Shown: positions 12,201 through 21,955 of the stretch, one piece after another | Layout of the letters: every line of letters begins with the position of its first letter | Position numbering within the stretch: the first letter of the stretch is position 1 | Made by a program: the position numbers and the translations under genes | The notes under the pieces: model-generated | Seen by the model: only the letters and a program-made list of their open reading frames with translations | Told to the model about the DNA's origin: nothing | Database searches by the model: none | Origin: Halichondria panicea | Lineage: Eukaryota > Porifera > Demospongiae > Suberitida > Halichondriidae | Reading direction: 5' to 3' | NCBI RefSeq assembly: GCF_963675165.1 | Contig: NC_087390.1 | Coordinates: 4,225,301 to 4,289,300, forward strand | DNA: 64,000 bases

Positions 12201-14012
12201 ACTGGAGTGTCCGTTGTATTAGAACAACGAAAATTGCCCAAAAGAGTGTCTGGGGTAATTAGAAGTGTCCGATAAATTAGAAGATATACGGTAATAGCCT
12301 CGTAACGCGGATAATTTTCGAGGCTCCACTGCAGATTCAATGTAAGTCATCACGTGCACCACTCCGTTTCCTATCCCTCTACCTCTTCAATCTATGGTAT
12401 AATAGATTATCGTTTGTTAGAGATAATTACATGTCTACTTACAGATACAAGACATTAATCAATGCTGACAAAGACAGGCGGAGCTAGGGTACGTAGTGCT
12501 TTATGGTATAAATTCAACGATGACAGTGGAGAGACAAACATGCACCTTCATGACGCTCCTGTTTTATCATTGGCTACCAATGACAACAGCCACAACAGTT
12601 TTCAAGGTGATTTTCAATTGACACCTGTTTAAACCGTAATACAGTTCATGCATGTACATTTTTGTACCATTACATTTACTAGACTCAATAATGTTCAGGA
12701 TTTATAATTAAGATACTGTTTCTGCTCAATAAAATGACCAACTCAACACTATCAAAAATCTAAACTTTAACTTTTGGGGTGAAAATGTGGGTCGATCCCT
12801 AATGTTGTGCCACTGTGACCCGAGGTTACATGTACATGCATGCCGAGGGTGGCTCACCAGAGCATAGACTCTATCCTTGAGGAGGGTCCCGGTGTGGTCC
12901 AGTAGCTTGATACTGCCATCATAAGTACCCAGGGCAATGAACTACAAGGGATAATAGAGCAGATGACAACTTCAAAGCAGCACTAGATTGTACGTCATAA
13001 ACCAAACAAAAAATCGAGGAGGTATACCATATGTAATGTATAGCACAAGTCTGCATGTAGCCTCTCTGATGAGATCGGGCATTAACTATGTGCATGTACA
13101 TGTATATAATATCTGTAGCACTTGGGTAAATTTGGCGGAAAATTAATTTTGGCGAATGAAGGTGAGGGTTGCCAAAATTAAAAATCACCAATGTCCCTTG
13201 TATATCGCACGAGGTCATGACATTCACTGCATGCATGATTGTCAAACAATCGCTAATAATATTTCAATTGCCTCATTTGCCAAATTACCCGCTTAGACGT
13301 TGACCATTCTTCCAACAGTCATGCAAAGGATCATTGACACACTTAATAACAGTTACGATGATCTGATCAATCAAATTGTGTGTATATACGCAGCCCCTCG
13401 ATTTAAGGCAACACTTTTAAAGCCAGAGGTCGCTTCTTTTGGAGGTTGCATTATTATGTTGAAGTCCTGATGTCACATACATACATGTAGAAGGTCGCAT
13501 CTAGTTGGATGTAGCTCCACTTAGTCTACTTGCCTCGATTTCAGGCCGCTTAAAAACGTGTATTTCCAGTGGGCTAAAATCGAGGCTAGGGTGTGGCTAC
13601 ATTTATCTCCATTTAGGACACGATATTAATTAATCAACACAGCTGTCATTGCCTGAGCTCGAGGGTATTGCATACTTAGTGGTGTAAAGACCAATTAATC
13701 ACATGGATGTTGGCCTGGGCATGCAGCATGTTGAGATACCTTTGGATGTACAGCAATGCAACAGATGATGTTCCTTTCTCCTGATCCCATACCTGTCCCA
13801 TCATGAATAGAACTGACCACCTCCTTGGCAAACCGTTTGTACTTTAACACAGGCTCCTCCTCATCTGTATCTTCTTCGCTCCCCGATCCAGTCTCAGAGT
13901 CGCTCTCCCCACTACCACTCTCCTCCTCGTAAGAGCTCTCTTCAGAACCTTCCTCCTCTTCTAGATCAGCCTCTGGTTTCTGGTTAAGGTTCTCCATAGG
14001 GAACCCCTCCAT
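223..14012 (-). CDS. VPS41: VPS41, HOPS complex subunit (C-terminal end beyond left edge)
   Basis: VPS41 is a HOPS tethering subunit that drives fusion of late endosomes and autophagosomes with lysosomes. The first exon (13740-14012) starts with an acidic Glu/Ser-rich segment, then LKYKRFAKEV and CIAVHPK, as in animal VPS41. Exon 2 (12858-12941, phase 0) gives ALGTYDGSIKLLD, the first WD/beta-propeller blade. Further exons run leftwards, about: 5721-5795, 5481-5538, 5298-5365, 4990-5112, 4703-4776, 4258-4340, 3974-4071, 3853-3928, 3741-3771, 3174-3330, 2890-2952, 2738-2793 (NDHIDWLVDK), 2426-2490, 2255-2318, 1963-2052, 1729-1820, 1398-1476, 1052-1100, 900-953, 690-780, 583-626, 475-516 and 223-360 (YHERQVELYARFDPDKLL). 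The last corresponds to the alpha-solenoid near residue 600 of the human protein. The clathrin-repeat end and the C-terminal RING are missing because the gene leaves the window. Boundaries marked 'about' are by eye. Intron 2 holds another gene on the opposite strand. Confidence 0.93.
6141..9936 (+). CDS. Beta-helix ectodomain / multi-pass membrane receptor-like protein, one frameshift
   Basis: This intronless gene lies inside VPS41 intron 2, on the opposite strand. Residues 1-16 look like a signal peptide. About 550 residues follow that are rich in short N-glycosylation-prone, Val/Ile/Asn-rich repeats typical of right-handed parallel beta-helix (pectin-lyase-like) folds, with NNTP- and GGAI-type turns. 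A Cys-rich stretch comes next (CICRNN, then CPLDYC...CQHNRSGVLCGRCS). The C-terminal part (about 8760-9780) has roughly eight hydrophobic segments, the conserved-looking stretch YWTGLLLLVR, and a basic cytoplasmic tail. The frame breaks near 8650: the first frame stops at 8660 and the second, open from 8590, carries on. Reading CPLDYC into DEQCQHNRSG requires a one-base change at the GCCGGATG site. The homologue at 36629-40363 has the same order of parts without a gap at this point. Function is unknown; a surface receptor or channel is inferred from topology only. The break may be a sequence error or a real mutation. Confidence 0.75.
8645..8662 (+). other. Frameshift point in beta-helix receptor
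   Basis: The upstream frame ends at a TGA at 8658-8660 directly after DKPAG. The downstream frame is already open and continues with DEQCQHNRSG. Comparison with the homologue (DAQCRFNRTG at about 39080) places a single-base indel here. No splice signals flank it, so an intron is unlikely. Confidence 0.7.
10600..10700. repeat. Short direct repeat, GGGGTGGGG/TGTTTTGCAG units
   Basis: Two to three imperfect copies of a roughly 30-base unit (GTGGGGTGGGG followed by TGTTTTGCAG) lie in the VPS41 intron, downstream of the nested receptor gene. Open frames across them are repeat translations with no recognisable domain. Confidence 0.45.
11490..12403. mobile_element. Non-autonomous inverted-repeat element (MITE-like), family A
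   Basis: Left end CATAGATTGAAGAG...GGGATAGGAAACGG (about 11494-11528) and right end CCGTTTCCTATCCCT...CTCTTCAATCTATGG (about 12365-12399) are near-identical inverted repeats of about 35 bp. No transposase frame is seen between them. The element sits in the large VPS41 intron. A related element with the same terminal words lies at 45944-46677. A separate inverted-repeat element is nested inside this one. Confidence 0.75.
11896..12295. mobile_element. Nested inverted-repeat element inside family A element
   Basis: The left terminus TACCGTATATCTTCTAATTT at 11896 continues into ATCGGACA. It is matched by the right terminus TGTCCGAT followed by AAATTAGAAGATATACGGTA ending near 12294. The interior repeats GTCCGG and TTAGAACA words several times. 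It is non-coding and looks like an insertion into the older element. Confidence 0.75.
12462..12632 (+). CDS. Short open frame of 56 residues, unrecognised
   Basis: An ATG-initiated frame of 56 codons lies in the VPS41 intron just right of the family A element. The product is hydrophilic (WYKFNDDSGETNMHLHDAP) and matches no family I know. A GT donor-like site (CAAGGTGATT) occurs within it, so it could be an exon fragment. It could equally be chance; there is no supporting neighbour. Confidence 0.15.
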   Translation: MLTKTGGARVRSALWYKFNDDSGETNMHLHDAPVLSLATNDNSHNSFQGDFQLTPV

Positions 14013-14180
14013 AGTTGCAAGTGCTGACTGTGCAACTAAGCTAAAAGTTGGGCGTGGCTCGCTGTGCAGTATAGGTATATACCTCTTTTAAAAGCCACCC
14101 TCGAATGATACAAGTAAAACTAACTTAGGAGTTTAATTAATATTTACACTGTTTGATCAAAGTTCATCTGTGATATGAAG

Positions 14181-17100
14181 CTACTTGCACTCTTTTGGGT
14201 CCACACACACATCCCCAGACTCAACAGTACCGACAGAACAAAAACAACCTGCAACAAAGAGTAGAGTCACAGCATGCATTTAAAACTACACAACAAAAAA
14301 TGCGAGGTCTGCAATAATTCTAAAGCCGCCGTAGATGGATCCTCATCTATATTCAACACACCTAGTACCAACCACCACCAACCAGTGTGGGCACTTATAC
14401 ATGTACAGTGAGTCTAGTCCAGATTACCGTACTGTACTCACCTTGCATACATTGCAGGGTGCAAACCGTGAGTTCATCTTTGTTGTCACAGGTCTTAGGA
14501 CAAGCTGAGCCACACTCCTGGTACACCTTCCCCTCGGGACATTGCTGTTCAGGTGACTCAGTCGGACACTCTTCCTCACTGACACACTTATTACCAAGCT
14601 CAATAGTGCCAGCAGGACAGAAGCAACCTGAAATAGAGAGTAAAAACTGAAAGGTTAAGGGCAGGTACATGTATCCTGGTTGACTATTTCATTTTTTGGG
14701 TAATGTTGTACCAACATAGTCATTGCAGGCATTTAGCCACAGATGTTTTGGGTACAAAATAGATGTTCACCTTGCACACACTGCAGAGTGCAAAACGTGA
14801 GTTCATCTTTGTTGTCACAGGTCTTAGGACAAGCTGACCCACACTCCTGGTACACCTTCCCCTCGGGGCATTGCTGTTCAGGTGACTCAGTCGGACACTC
14901 TTCCTCACTCACACACTTGTTATCAAGCTCAATAGTGCCAGCAGGACAGAAGCAACCTGAAAGCCCCAATGGTAGAAGGTAGGTAATCCAATAAAATTTG
15001 TACATGCACAAATTGTTGGTGTACATGCAGTCCAATCCAGATTATACTCACCTTGTACACATTGCGTGGTGCAAATGTTGAGGTCATCTTTGTTGTCACA
15101 GGTCGTTGGGCAAGCTGTCCCACACTCCTGGTACACCTTCCCCTCGGGGCATTGCTGTTGAGGTGGCTTAGTCGGACACTCTTCCTCACTCACACACTTA
15201 TCACCAAGCTCAATAGTGCCAGCAGGACAGAAGCAATCTGATATATAGAGTATAAAACAAGAGGTTAAGGGCATGTACATGTATCCTGGTAGACTATTTC
15301 ATTTTTTGGGTAATGTGGTACCAACACAGGCATTGCAGGCATTTAGTCACAGATGTTTTGGGTACAAAATAGATGCTCACCTTGCACACACTGCAGAGTG
15401 CAAAACGTGAGTTCATCTTTGTTGTCACAGGTCTTAGGACAAGCTGACCCACACTCCTGGTACACCTTCCCCTCGGGGCATTGCTGTTCAGGTGACTCAG
15501 TCGGACACTCTTCCTCACTCACACACTTTTTACCAAGCTCAACAGTGCCAGCAGAACAGAAGCAACCTGAAATGGAGAGTAAAACCTGTAAGGTCAAAGG
15601 TAGGTATCCCAATATTACATGGTCATAAAGGCACAGTGCCTAGCTATTTAAAAGCACAGTATGGTACGTATTATAATATGTACACGCGGAGTTAGAGTTG
15701 CATGTATAATATACACAAACATGTATCGATCTACATGTATACTATCTGGAGGCAAGTGTACAATTTTGGGCATTTTGTAGTGGTGGAGTGATGATAAAAC
15801 TTGAGTTGCATTTCTGTATGAAAAATGTCACTGAGTGCTCTTCAATATATCTGCTCACCTGGCACACATTGCAGAGTGCAAACGTTGAGGTCATCTTTGT
15901 TGTCACAGGTCGTTGGACAAGCTGTCCCACACTCCTGGTAAACCTTCCCCTCGGGGCATTGCTGTTCAGGTGACTCAGTCGGACACTCTTCCTGGCTCAC
16001 ACACTTGTTACCAAGCTCAATAGTGCCAGCAGGACAGAAGCAACCTGAAATAGAGAGTAAACATGATTGCAGGCATTTAGTCACAGATGTTTTGGGTACA
16101 AAATAGATGCTCACCTTGCACACATTGCCGAGTGCAAAACGTAAGTTCATCTTTGTTGTCACAGGTCTTAGGACAAGCTGTCCCACACTCCTGGTACACC
16201 TTCCCCTCGGGGCATTGCTGTTCAGGTGACTCAGTTGGACACTCTTCCTGACTTACACACTTGTTACCAAGCTCAACAGTGCCAGCAGGACAAAAGCAAT
16301 CTAAACGTTGAAAGGTATAGGTATCACAATGGTACGTGTACATTTCCTGAAGTCCTCTCAGTGACCATCAGATTGGAACAATATTCTGTGGATATGACTA
16401 CCGTATAGCAGGTAATTTTCATGGGGTAAAAAATTCGTTCAACTCGAAAAACGGTGGTATTCGTGAGTAAAAATTTCGTTTAGTCTCGTGGCTGCACTGC
16501 ATTCCTACGTTCCGGTAGCCACGCCTACGTTAAATTTCGTGGAGGTCAGCTTGCCTACAAAAATAACGAATATTTTACCCCACAAAAATTACCCGCTCTA
16601 CGGTACATTTACTAGATACTGGCCCATATAGGCTAGTGTCAGCTTTCACTTCGTTCAGATGATTAATTGTCATCCACACTGTTGCAGGCTGTGAGTCTTT
16701 TGTTAACATAGCGTAGCTGTCAGAATACTATCAGATGGGCTAGAAACCTTCAAATCGACTACTTCCTTTAATCCACTTCTGTTCGTTGTGACATTATTGT
16801 TTTACTGAGCATATACGATGTTATCCAAAGTTCCCAGTTTCTGGGGATTATGTGGCGCATGCGCAACCAGTCGATACCAGGCCCATCTTCAGTGCGGCCT
16901 GGGATCGAGGCTAATATTGAATGCATGATTGTCTTTCAGCCTAGTCTGCTCACCTGGCACGCATTGCTTTGTGCAAAAGGTGAGGTCATCTTTGTTGTCA
17001 CAGGTTTTTGGACAAGCTGTCCCACACTCCTGGTACACCTTCCCCTCGGGGCATTGCTGAGGCTGTTTAGTAACTGCAGTGGGAGCAGAGAATCACAAGT

Positions 17101-19846
17101 AATCGAGGAAGACAATAATTTCAATTCATTGTTGCACTAGAAATGTGAAGTAAATGTATACAGGAAATGCTCCTGAGTCAAATGTTGATCATCGATCTGC
17201 TTACAGATGCTGTGTGATGCTTCACCTGAAACACAAACACAGTTGTTTTGAATACAGATACATGCAAATTGAAAGCTAACACAAAACCATGTCTAAATAA
17301 TGTATGGAGTATATCTAATATTATATATACAGCCGTACATAAAAATCATACAGCAGCTCTCAAGAGTTAGAGGAAACTGTCAAAGAGAAACTAGGATTAT
17401 AATAATTACTTTTACGTACAAAAAACTGCCATAACAACCCCATCACTGGCAATCAAAATAACAAACTCCCAAGGGGCTTGAAACTTCTGAATAAACGACA
17501 ACCTCTCTATAAGCAAAGTGTCCATTGTTCTAAAGGTTTCATTGTATTTAGTACATACAGTGTACATGTACCTTTGCATTCTTTATTGCAATCATCCACA
17601 GTCTCAAAGTTGTTATTGTTCCCTCCACAGCCGCCATAAGTGAACATCTCACACTGTCGACTGGCATTGTAGTAGAACCTTGGGAGGATAGCTCTACACG
17701 GTCCAGGCTCGGCCGGTAGAGTACACACACTCTCCTCTGGTTGACAGCTCGCAGGACACTCTGTGTGCATGAGATGTGGGGGTGGTGGAGTGGTAATCTA
17801 CGCTGTTAGGTTAAGTGCAAGATGTGTAAGCGTCTGAGCAAGCTGAGAAATGGGTGAATGTTTGATGTATGTGAGAGGTGAGAGGATCTAGTGTATCAGA
17901 GCGATATATGCACAAGCTGATTGCTTCGGTTGATAAGCGTGTGGATACTTTAAGCGTATCTTAGGAGAGCAGAATGGGAGGGGACTAATGAACATTGAGT
18001 GAACATCTAACTAGTACATCAGTGTAGTTCATACAGCAAAAGAAACAGGAGGATTCTAGGCTTTTCTAGAAGGCTATATAGCTTTGCCGTTATCATTTGA
18101 AACAATTTCGACAAAGTAAACAGAGAGCTTTACCCGGCCTTATTAGCTTGGCAACAAGCACGTTACAGGCAAGCACTGATTTTTTTATATTTTTTAACTA
18201 CGAGGCTTAAAAACATTGTCATTGACTTTGATGAGAAATGTGATACCAGAACAAAGAGTGTTAGAATACTTATACAGAAACCACCACAGACCATGAGCAA
18301 GCAAAAACATTGTCACTGACTTTGATGAGAAATGTGATACCAGAACAAAGAGTGTTAGAATACTTATACAGAAACCACCACAGACCATGAGCAAGCAACC
18401 CTCAGGTAGCATTATATAAACCTAGCAGGCTAGCGTGGCAGGTGTCAATTGAGAGTAAACACCACAGTTGCAGTGCAACCTCAGTACTATGGTATATCTA
18501 ACTGCACATGCTGCCACTATAAGCTACATGCATGTAATGCATTTTTGCTCACCACATATCAGTTGTCTCCCAACAGCTAAATTGGATGTAGAAGGTCCAC
18601 AAGTGTCAGAAGGTGGGCTTTTCTTTCCCTTGAAGTAATAAATTGACACTTGTCTTCCTGAGTAGCTCACAGTAGCAGTTGACTTTGTTCTGATAACTGC
18701 CCTCAAATCGTCATGGCGATTTTGTTTTTGCTCCCGGTAATGTTCATTGTCCACGTATTTACCGCATGTTTCACCACACGCTAACTTGGCACTGAACCCA
18801 AAACTGACTCTTCGGTTCCTTGCTCCTAAACAAAACATCATCACAACAACAAAAATAATAATTAGGTCTTAGATAACAAATAAAGTAAATGACATGCTAA
18901 AACAGTATAATTCATGCATGGGTAGAATGATTGTAGTACAGCATGCGTGAACACGAAACCGAGTAGAAATTGGTGGTTTATAAAAGAAACTAGCTACCAC
19001 AAGCTTAAGCTAAATTAAGAGCAAAAACGAAAAAGCTGTATATTTTATATTTTGTTTACCATGATTGCTACAGCTGACCTCCTGCAGGTCATACAGTTTG
19101 CACTTCTCGAAGGGGACCTGGTAATTGCTTGCAATTCGCTCAGTCAGGAACTGTGAGAATGCACTATTGAGCTTCTCACTGGTAGCATTGCACAAGGACA
19201 GTCGCGACACACCTCTCACACCTCCTTGTATATGTACCGTAGAAACAGACTGGGGGAGGCATCGTGAGTCTGAAAGTTTATAACAAAATATTTATGATTC
19301 TACAATAATTTCTAACAAAGGCGATCTTAGCACCAACTTAAACAATCTAATTTATTGGCTCTAATTGTGATTGTGCGCCAAATGAAGCCACCACAGCTAT
19401 TTATTGCATTTTCACCATGGTCGTCACTCTAAATAGGTGCCAGTTTGAGGCTGATGTATATTTCTCCGTTCTATTTGTGTACCAAGAAAAAATTTAATTT
19501 TGTTTGTGGCGCCTTTGTTAGACTTTTACAGTACGAATCTATAATTATGGTATCTACTAGATATATTATCACGAACACAAGGGATGTATATACGTGCCCT
19601 CGGACATCGTGCTTTTAATTGCTCCCCAAATTAGTCTTGGTATTTTATATAGGTGGAATCTATAATTATATGTACATCAGACATAAATTTGGCACTAATT
19701 AATTGATGCTGACAAAAATTTATCATAAATTCTGCTGATTATTTATTTTGTACATATTACACCATAGATAAACGAGCCCTACCAGAATTTTGTCCTTGTA
19801 CATAGCACCAGAGAGCAAGGAACATAAGAGAAACCAGCAGCTTCAT
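14181..19846 (-). CDS. Secreted Kunitz plus seven-TIL-domain cysteine-rich protein
   Basis: The start codon at 19846 opens a clear signal peptide ([18 protein letters not shown]) in exon 19783-19846. Exon 19060-19269 and the next exon (about 18554-18827) encode roughly 160 residues with several Cys and no family I recognise. Exon 17572-17760 is a Kunitz/BPTI domain: [34 protein letters not shown] possible 21-bp microexon is at 17205-17225. Exon 16954-17073 then begins a run of trypsin-inhibitor-like (TIL) domains with the pattern [11 protein letters not shown]...CPKTC...[21 protein letters not shown]. Six repeated phase 1-1 exons of about 186 bp follow, near 16113-16300, 15858-16046, 15382-15569, 15051-15238, 14771-14957 and 14442-14627. 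The last exon (14181-14248) ends CFCSVGTV...KECK stop. Each TIL domain crosses an intron. Estimated total is about 690 residues. Protease inhibition or an extracellular matrix or mucus role is inferred from the domains. VPS41 starts 169 bp downstream on the same strand. Confidence 0.87.
14442..16300 (-). repeat. Tandemly duplicated TIL exons with shared intron sequence
   Basis: Six exons of about 186 bp, nearly identical over CCCGAGGGG...GGAGTGTGGG and the downstream Cys codons, lie in direct order. Introns are duplicated too: the stretch around 14660-14760 closely matches 15270-15370, including ATGTATCCTGGT and CACAGATGTTTTGGGTAC, and the latter word recurs at about 16080. This shows recent whole-unit duplication or gene conversion, with a higher-order unit of roughly 610 bp covering two exons. 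Confidence 0.85.
16399..16605. mobile_element. MITE, family B (TACCGTATAG... termini)
   Basis: Ends TACCGTATAGCAGGTAATTT (16399) and AAATTACCCGCTCTACGGTA (to 16605) are imperfect inverted repeats about 33 bp long. The interior is short, with no open frame. It lies in an intron of the Kunitz/TIL gene. Relatives are at 49063-49247 and about 52550-52720. Confidence 0.7.
16615..16920. repeat. Dispersed repeat copy (pair with 30640-30830)
   Basis: GGCTAGTGTCA, CATCCACACTGTTGCAGG, GTGAGTC and GATACCAGGCCCATCT occur in the same order here and at 30640-30830, ending in a GAGGCTA word. This indicates one dispersed element. There is no coding content. Confidence 0.6.
18211..18398. repeat. 94-bp direct tandem duplication
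   Basis: Two copies of a 94-bp unit (AAACATTGTC...GAGCAAGCA) lie head to tail and differ at one visible position (ATTGAC versus CTGAC). The pair sits in the intron before the Kunitz exon. The open frame reading through is a repeat translation and not a gene. Confidence 0.85.
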
Positions 19847-21955
19847 GTCTGGTCTGTATTAAAACCTTCAGTCGATGGTCATGCAGGGGGATCATTAATT
19901 TTTATTCCGGGATTTGTCCCCCAGATAGTCTCGAATTCCAGCCGGTTCGCATTTTAAGCGTAGGAGGGAGAGAACCCTTCGAGAACTGGCTGGAAAACTG
20001 CGTTAGCATGCAAGTATATTCTAGATCTAGTAGGTTGATATAATTATAGCTAGCCTGAAAATTAGTATACTACGTATAGAATAGGTATAAATTTTACTCA
20101 AATCTAGCTAACATTAACAGTCAATTAATATTAATTTTTGTTGAGCTGATCATGAGTGTAATGTTTAATTAGCAGGTAGAGTTTATAGCTAGCCTGAAAA
20201 TTAGTATACAAAACTGTACTTAAAATCTAGCTATAATTATAACATTAACAGTCAATCAAGATCTGCATGGACAAATCAGTGATCGAGTTGAGTCTGACGT
20301 TGAGTCGCAGCTTTCAACAAAATTTGCTGCAAGGGAATTCACAATCAGCATAGACATAGTCACAAAAAATTTAAATTATGTTATTGTATACACGGCTTAA
20401 AAAAAGTAGTATAGTTAGTTAATAGACAATTATGTTTGCGTACATTGTTTGTGCACCTGATTATCTAATGCAGCCACCCAATGCACATTGTACTTTCAGA
20501 TGGATATAATTATAACTACGTATGTTGTATGAATAATTTATACGTACTTAATACTTCATACATAGAATATCTTACCAATGGCCGAAACTCCACTGAATCA
20601 ATTAGATTGAACTCATTCACAAAAAAATAGAAATGCTTGTGGCACAAAGTGAAGTCGTTTTTCTGCATTAATATTTTATTATGCAGGCCGATACACTTTA
20701 TTTATGAAGATCGATAAAAGTAATTATAATTATTGTACTCACTGTTTCAGACTCTGTGGAATTATCAAGATGGTGAGTAGCAGCATGGACAAGAACTCGA
20801 TACAGGTAGCACAGAATTGTCTTACAAGCAGAAGAAAAGGGTGGAGGAAATGTTTTCCCTACAAAATACCAGAAAAAAATTCAATTTGCCACAAAATTAA
20901 TGCTTCATGAAATGAAAGCACCGCAGGTGTTGATGCCACAGTGGAAAGCTAGCTTCACATGAAGATAATAATTTTGCATCAATCTATATGCAAGCCATGC
21001 ATGGTTATAATTATAGTTACACATGTGCTGTCGGTGTATAAATCCTATAATTATTATAATTATACCCCACTAACTTACTTTGCTCAACAGGGAATACACG
21101 TCGATCTTCTGTCTGCCACTTAATCCAACCCATTAATCTGGCAACGTACTGCACCAAAACACATATAATTATAATTCATAGCACGCAGGTAATAAAAGAA
21201 AAAAGGAGGTTGTTTCAATACTGTATAATCTGGTTATTAAGCGCATGCGCCTAAATAGAGGAACGAGCAGACCTCTATGCACCTATTATCCGGATGCGCT
21301 TATAGCCATGCCCATGACGATTCAATGACGCATGCATGTGCACTTGTTGTCTGCACGAGGTCTATAGTCATATATCAGCAGTAACACAATTACTAGTGAA
21401 AGATACTTCACATCTATATAATTATATAAAGAAGTGTGGAGACCAATTGTTGGGCAGAAAACTGTGCAGAGAACCATGCGCCTTCTATCGAGGTTCTTGG
21501 TCTGCTAACTGCTATAGTATGCGCCTATTAGTCGATGTGCGCTTATTATACAGTACTTAGTTCATTAAAGTATAAGGCGTTTATACATACTCATGGAACT
21601 TAAGGCTTTAATTGAGAACGAAATGTTTTAGTAGTGCATGCATGGTCAGACATTCACTGGGACTGTAATTATACTCCAGGATCATAGCAGATCAAGAGTA
21701 GACGTCATCAAAGCAGCTTAATTGGAGTCTTACAAATAGGGCTAGGATCACCATGCAGAGTCAGCAGAGAAGCCAGAGTCTTCCCAACTAATTATGCAAA
21801 GGCAGCACTTATATAGGCATCACAAGGTGGGCAAACAGAATCACATGCAGACAAACAAAGAGACACATTGACCGACTAATTATGGACACCAAAGTGCCTC
21901 GGATTTAGGAAAGATGAAAGAGGAAAGAACATTATTCTTTGGGAGGGTATGATAG
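19847..21955. other. Intergenic region, Kunitz/TIL gene start to metzincin gene end
   Basis: No gene was recognised. It holds a diverged direct repeat (TAGCTAGCCTGAAAATTAGT at about 20047 and again at about 20187, each followed by a copy of ACATTAACAGTCAAT), many ATAATTAT and GCATGC words, and an inverted-repeat element at 21220-21556. Confidence 0.6.
21220..21556. mobile_element. MITE-like element, ACTGTATAAT termini
   Basis: Left end ACTGTATAATCTGGTTATTA followed by AGCGCATGCGC, and right end GTGCGCTTATTATACAGTA, form inverted repeats. The interior contains partial GCGC-rich repeats of the same words. There is no coding capacity. Confidence 0.55.

Noticed and set aside
18194..18412. 72-codon minus-strand frame with an internal amino-acid repeat
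   Set aside because: It is the translation of the 94-bp tandem duplication inside an intron.
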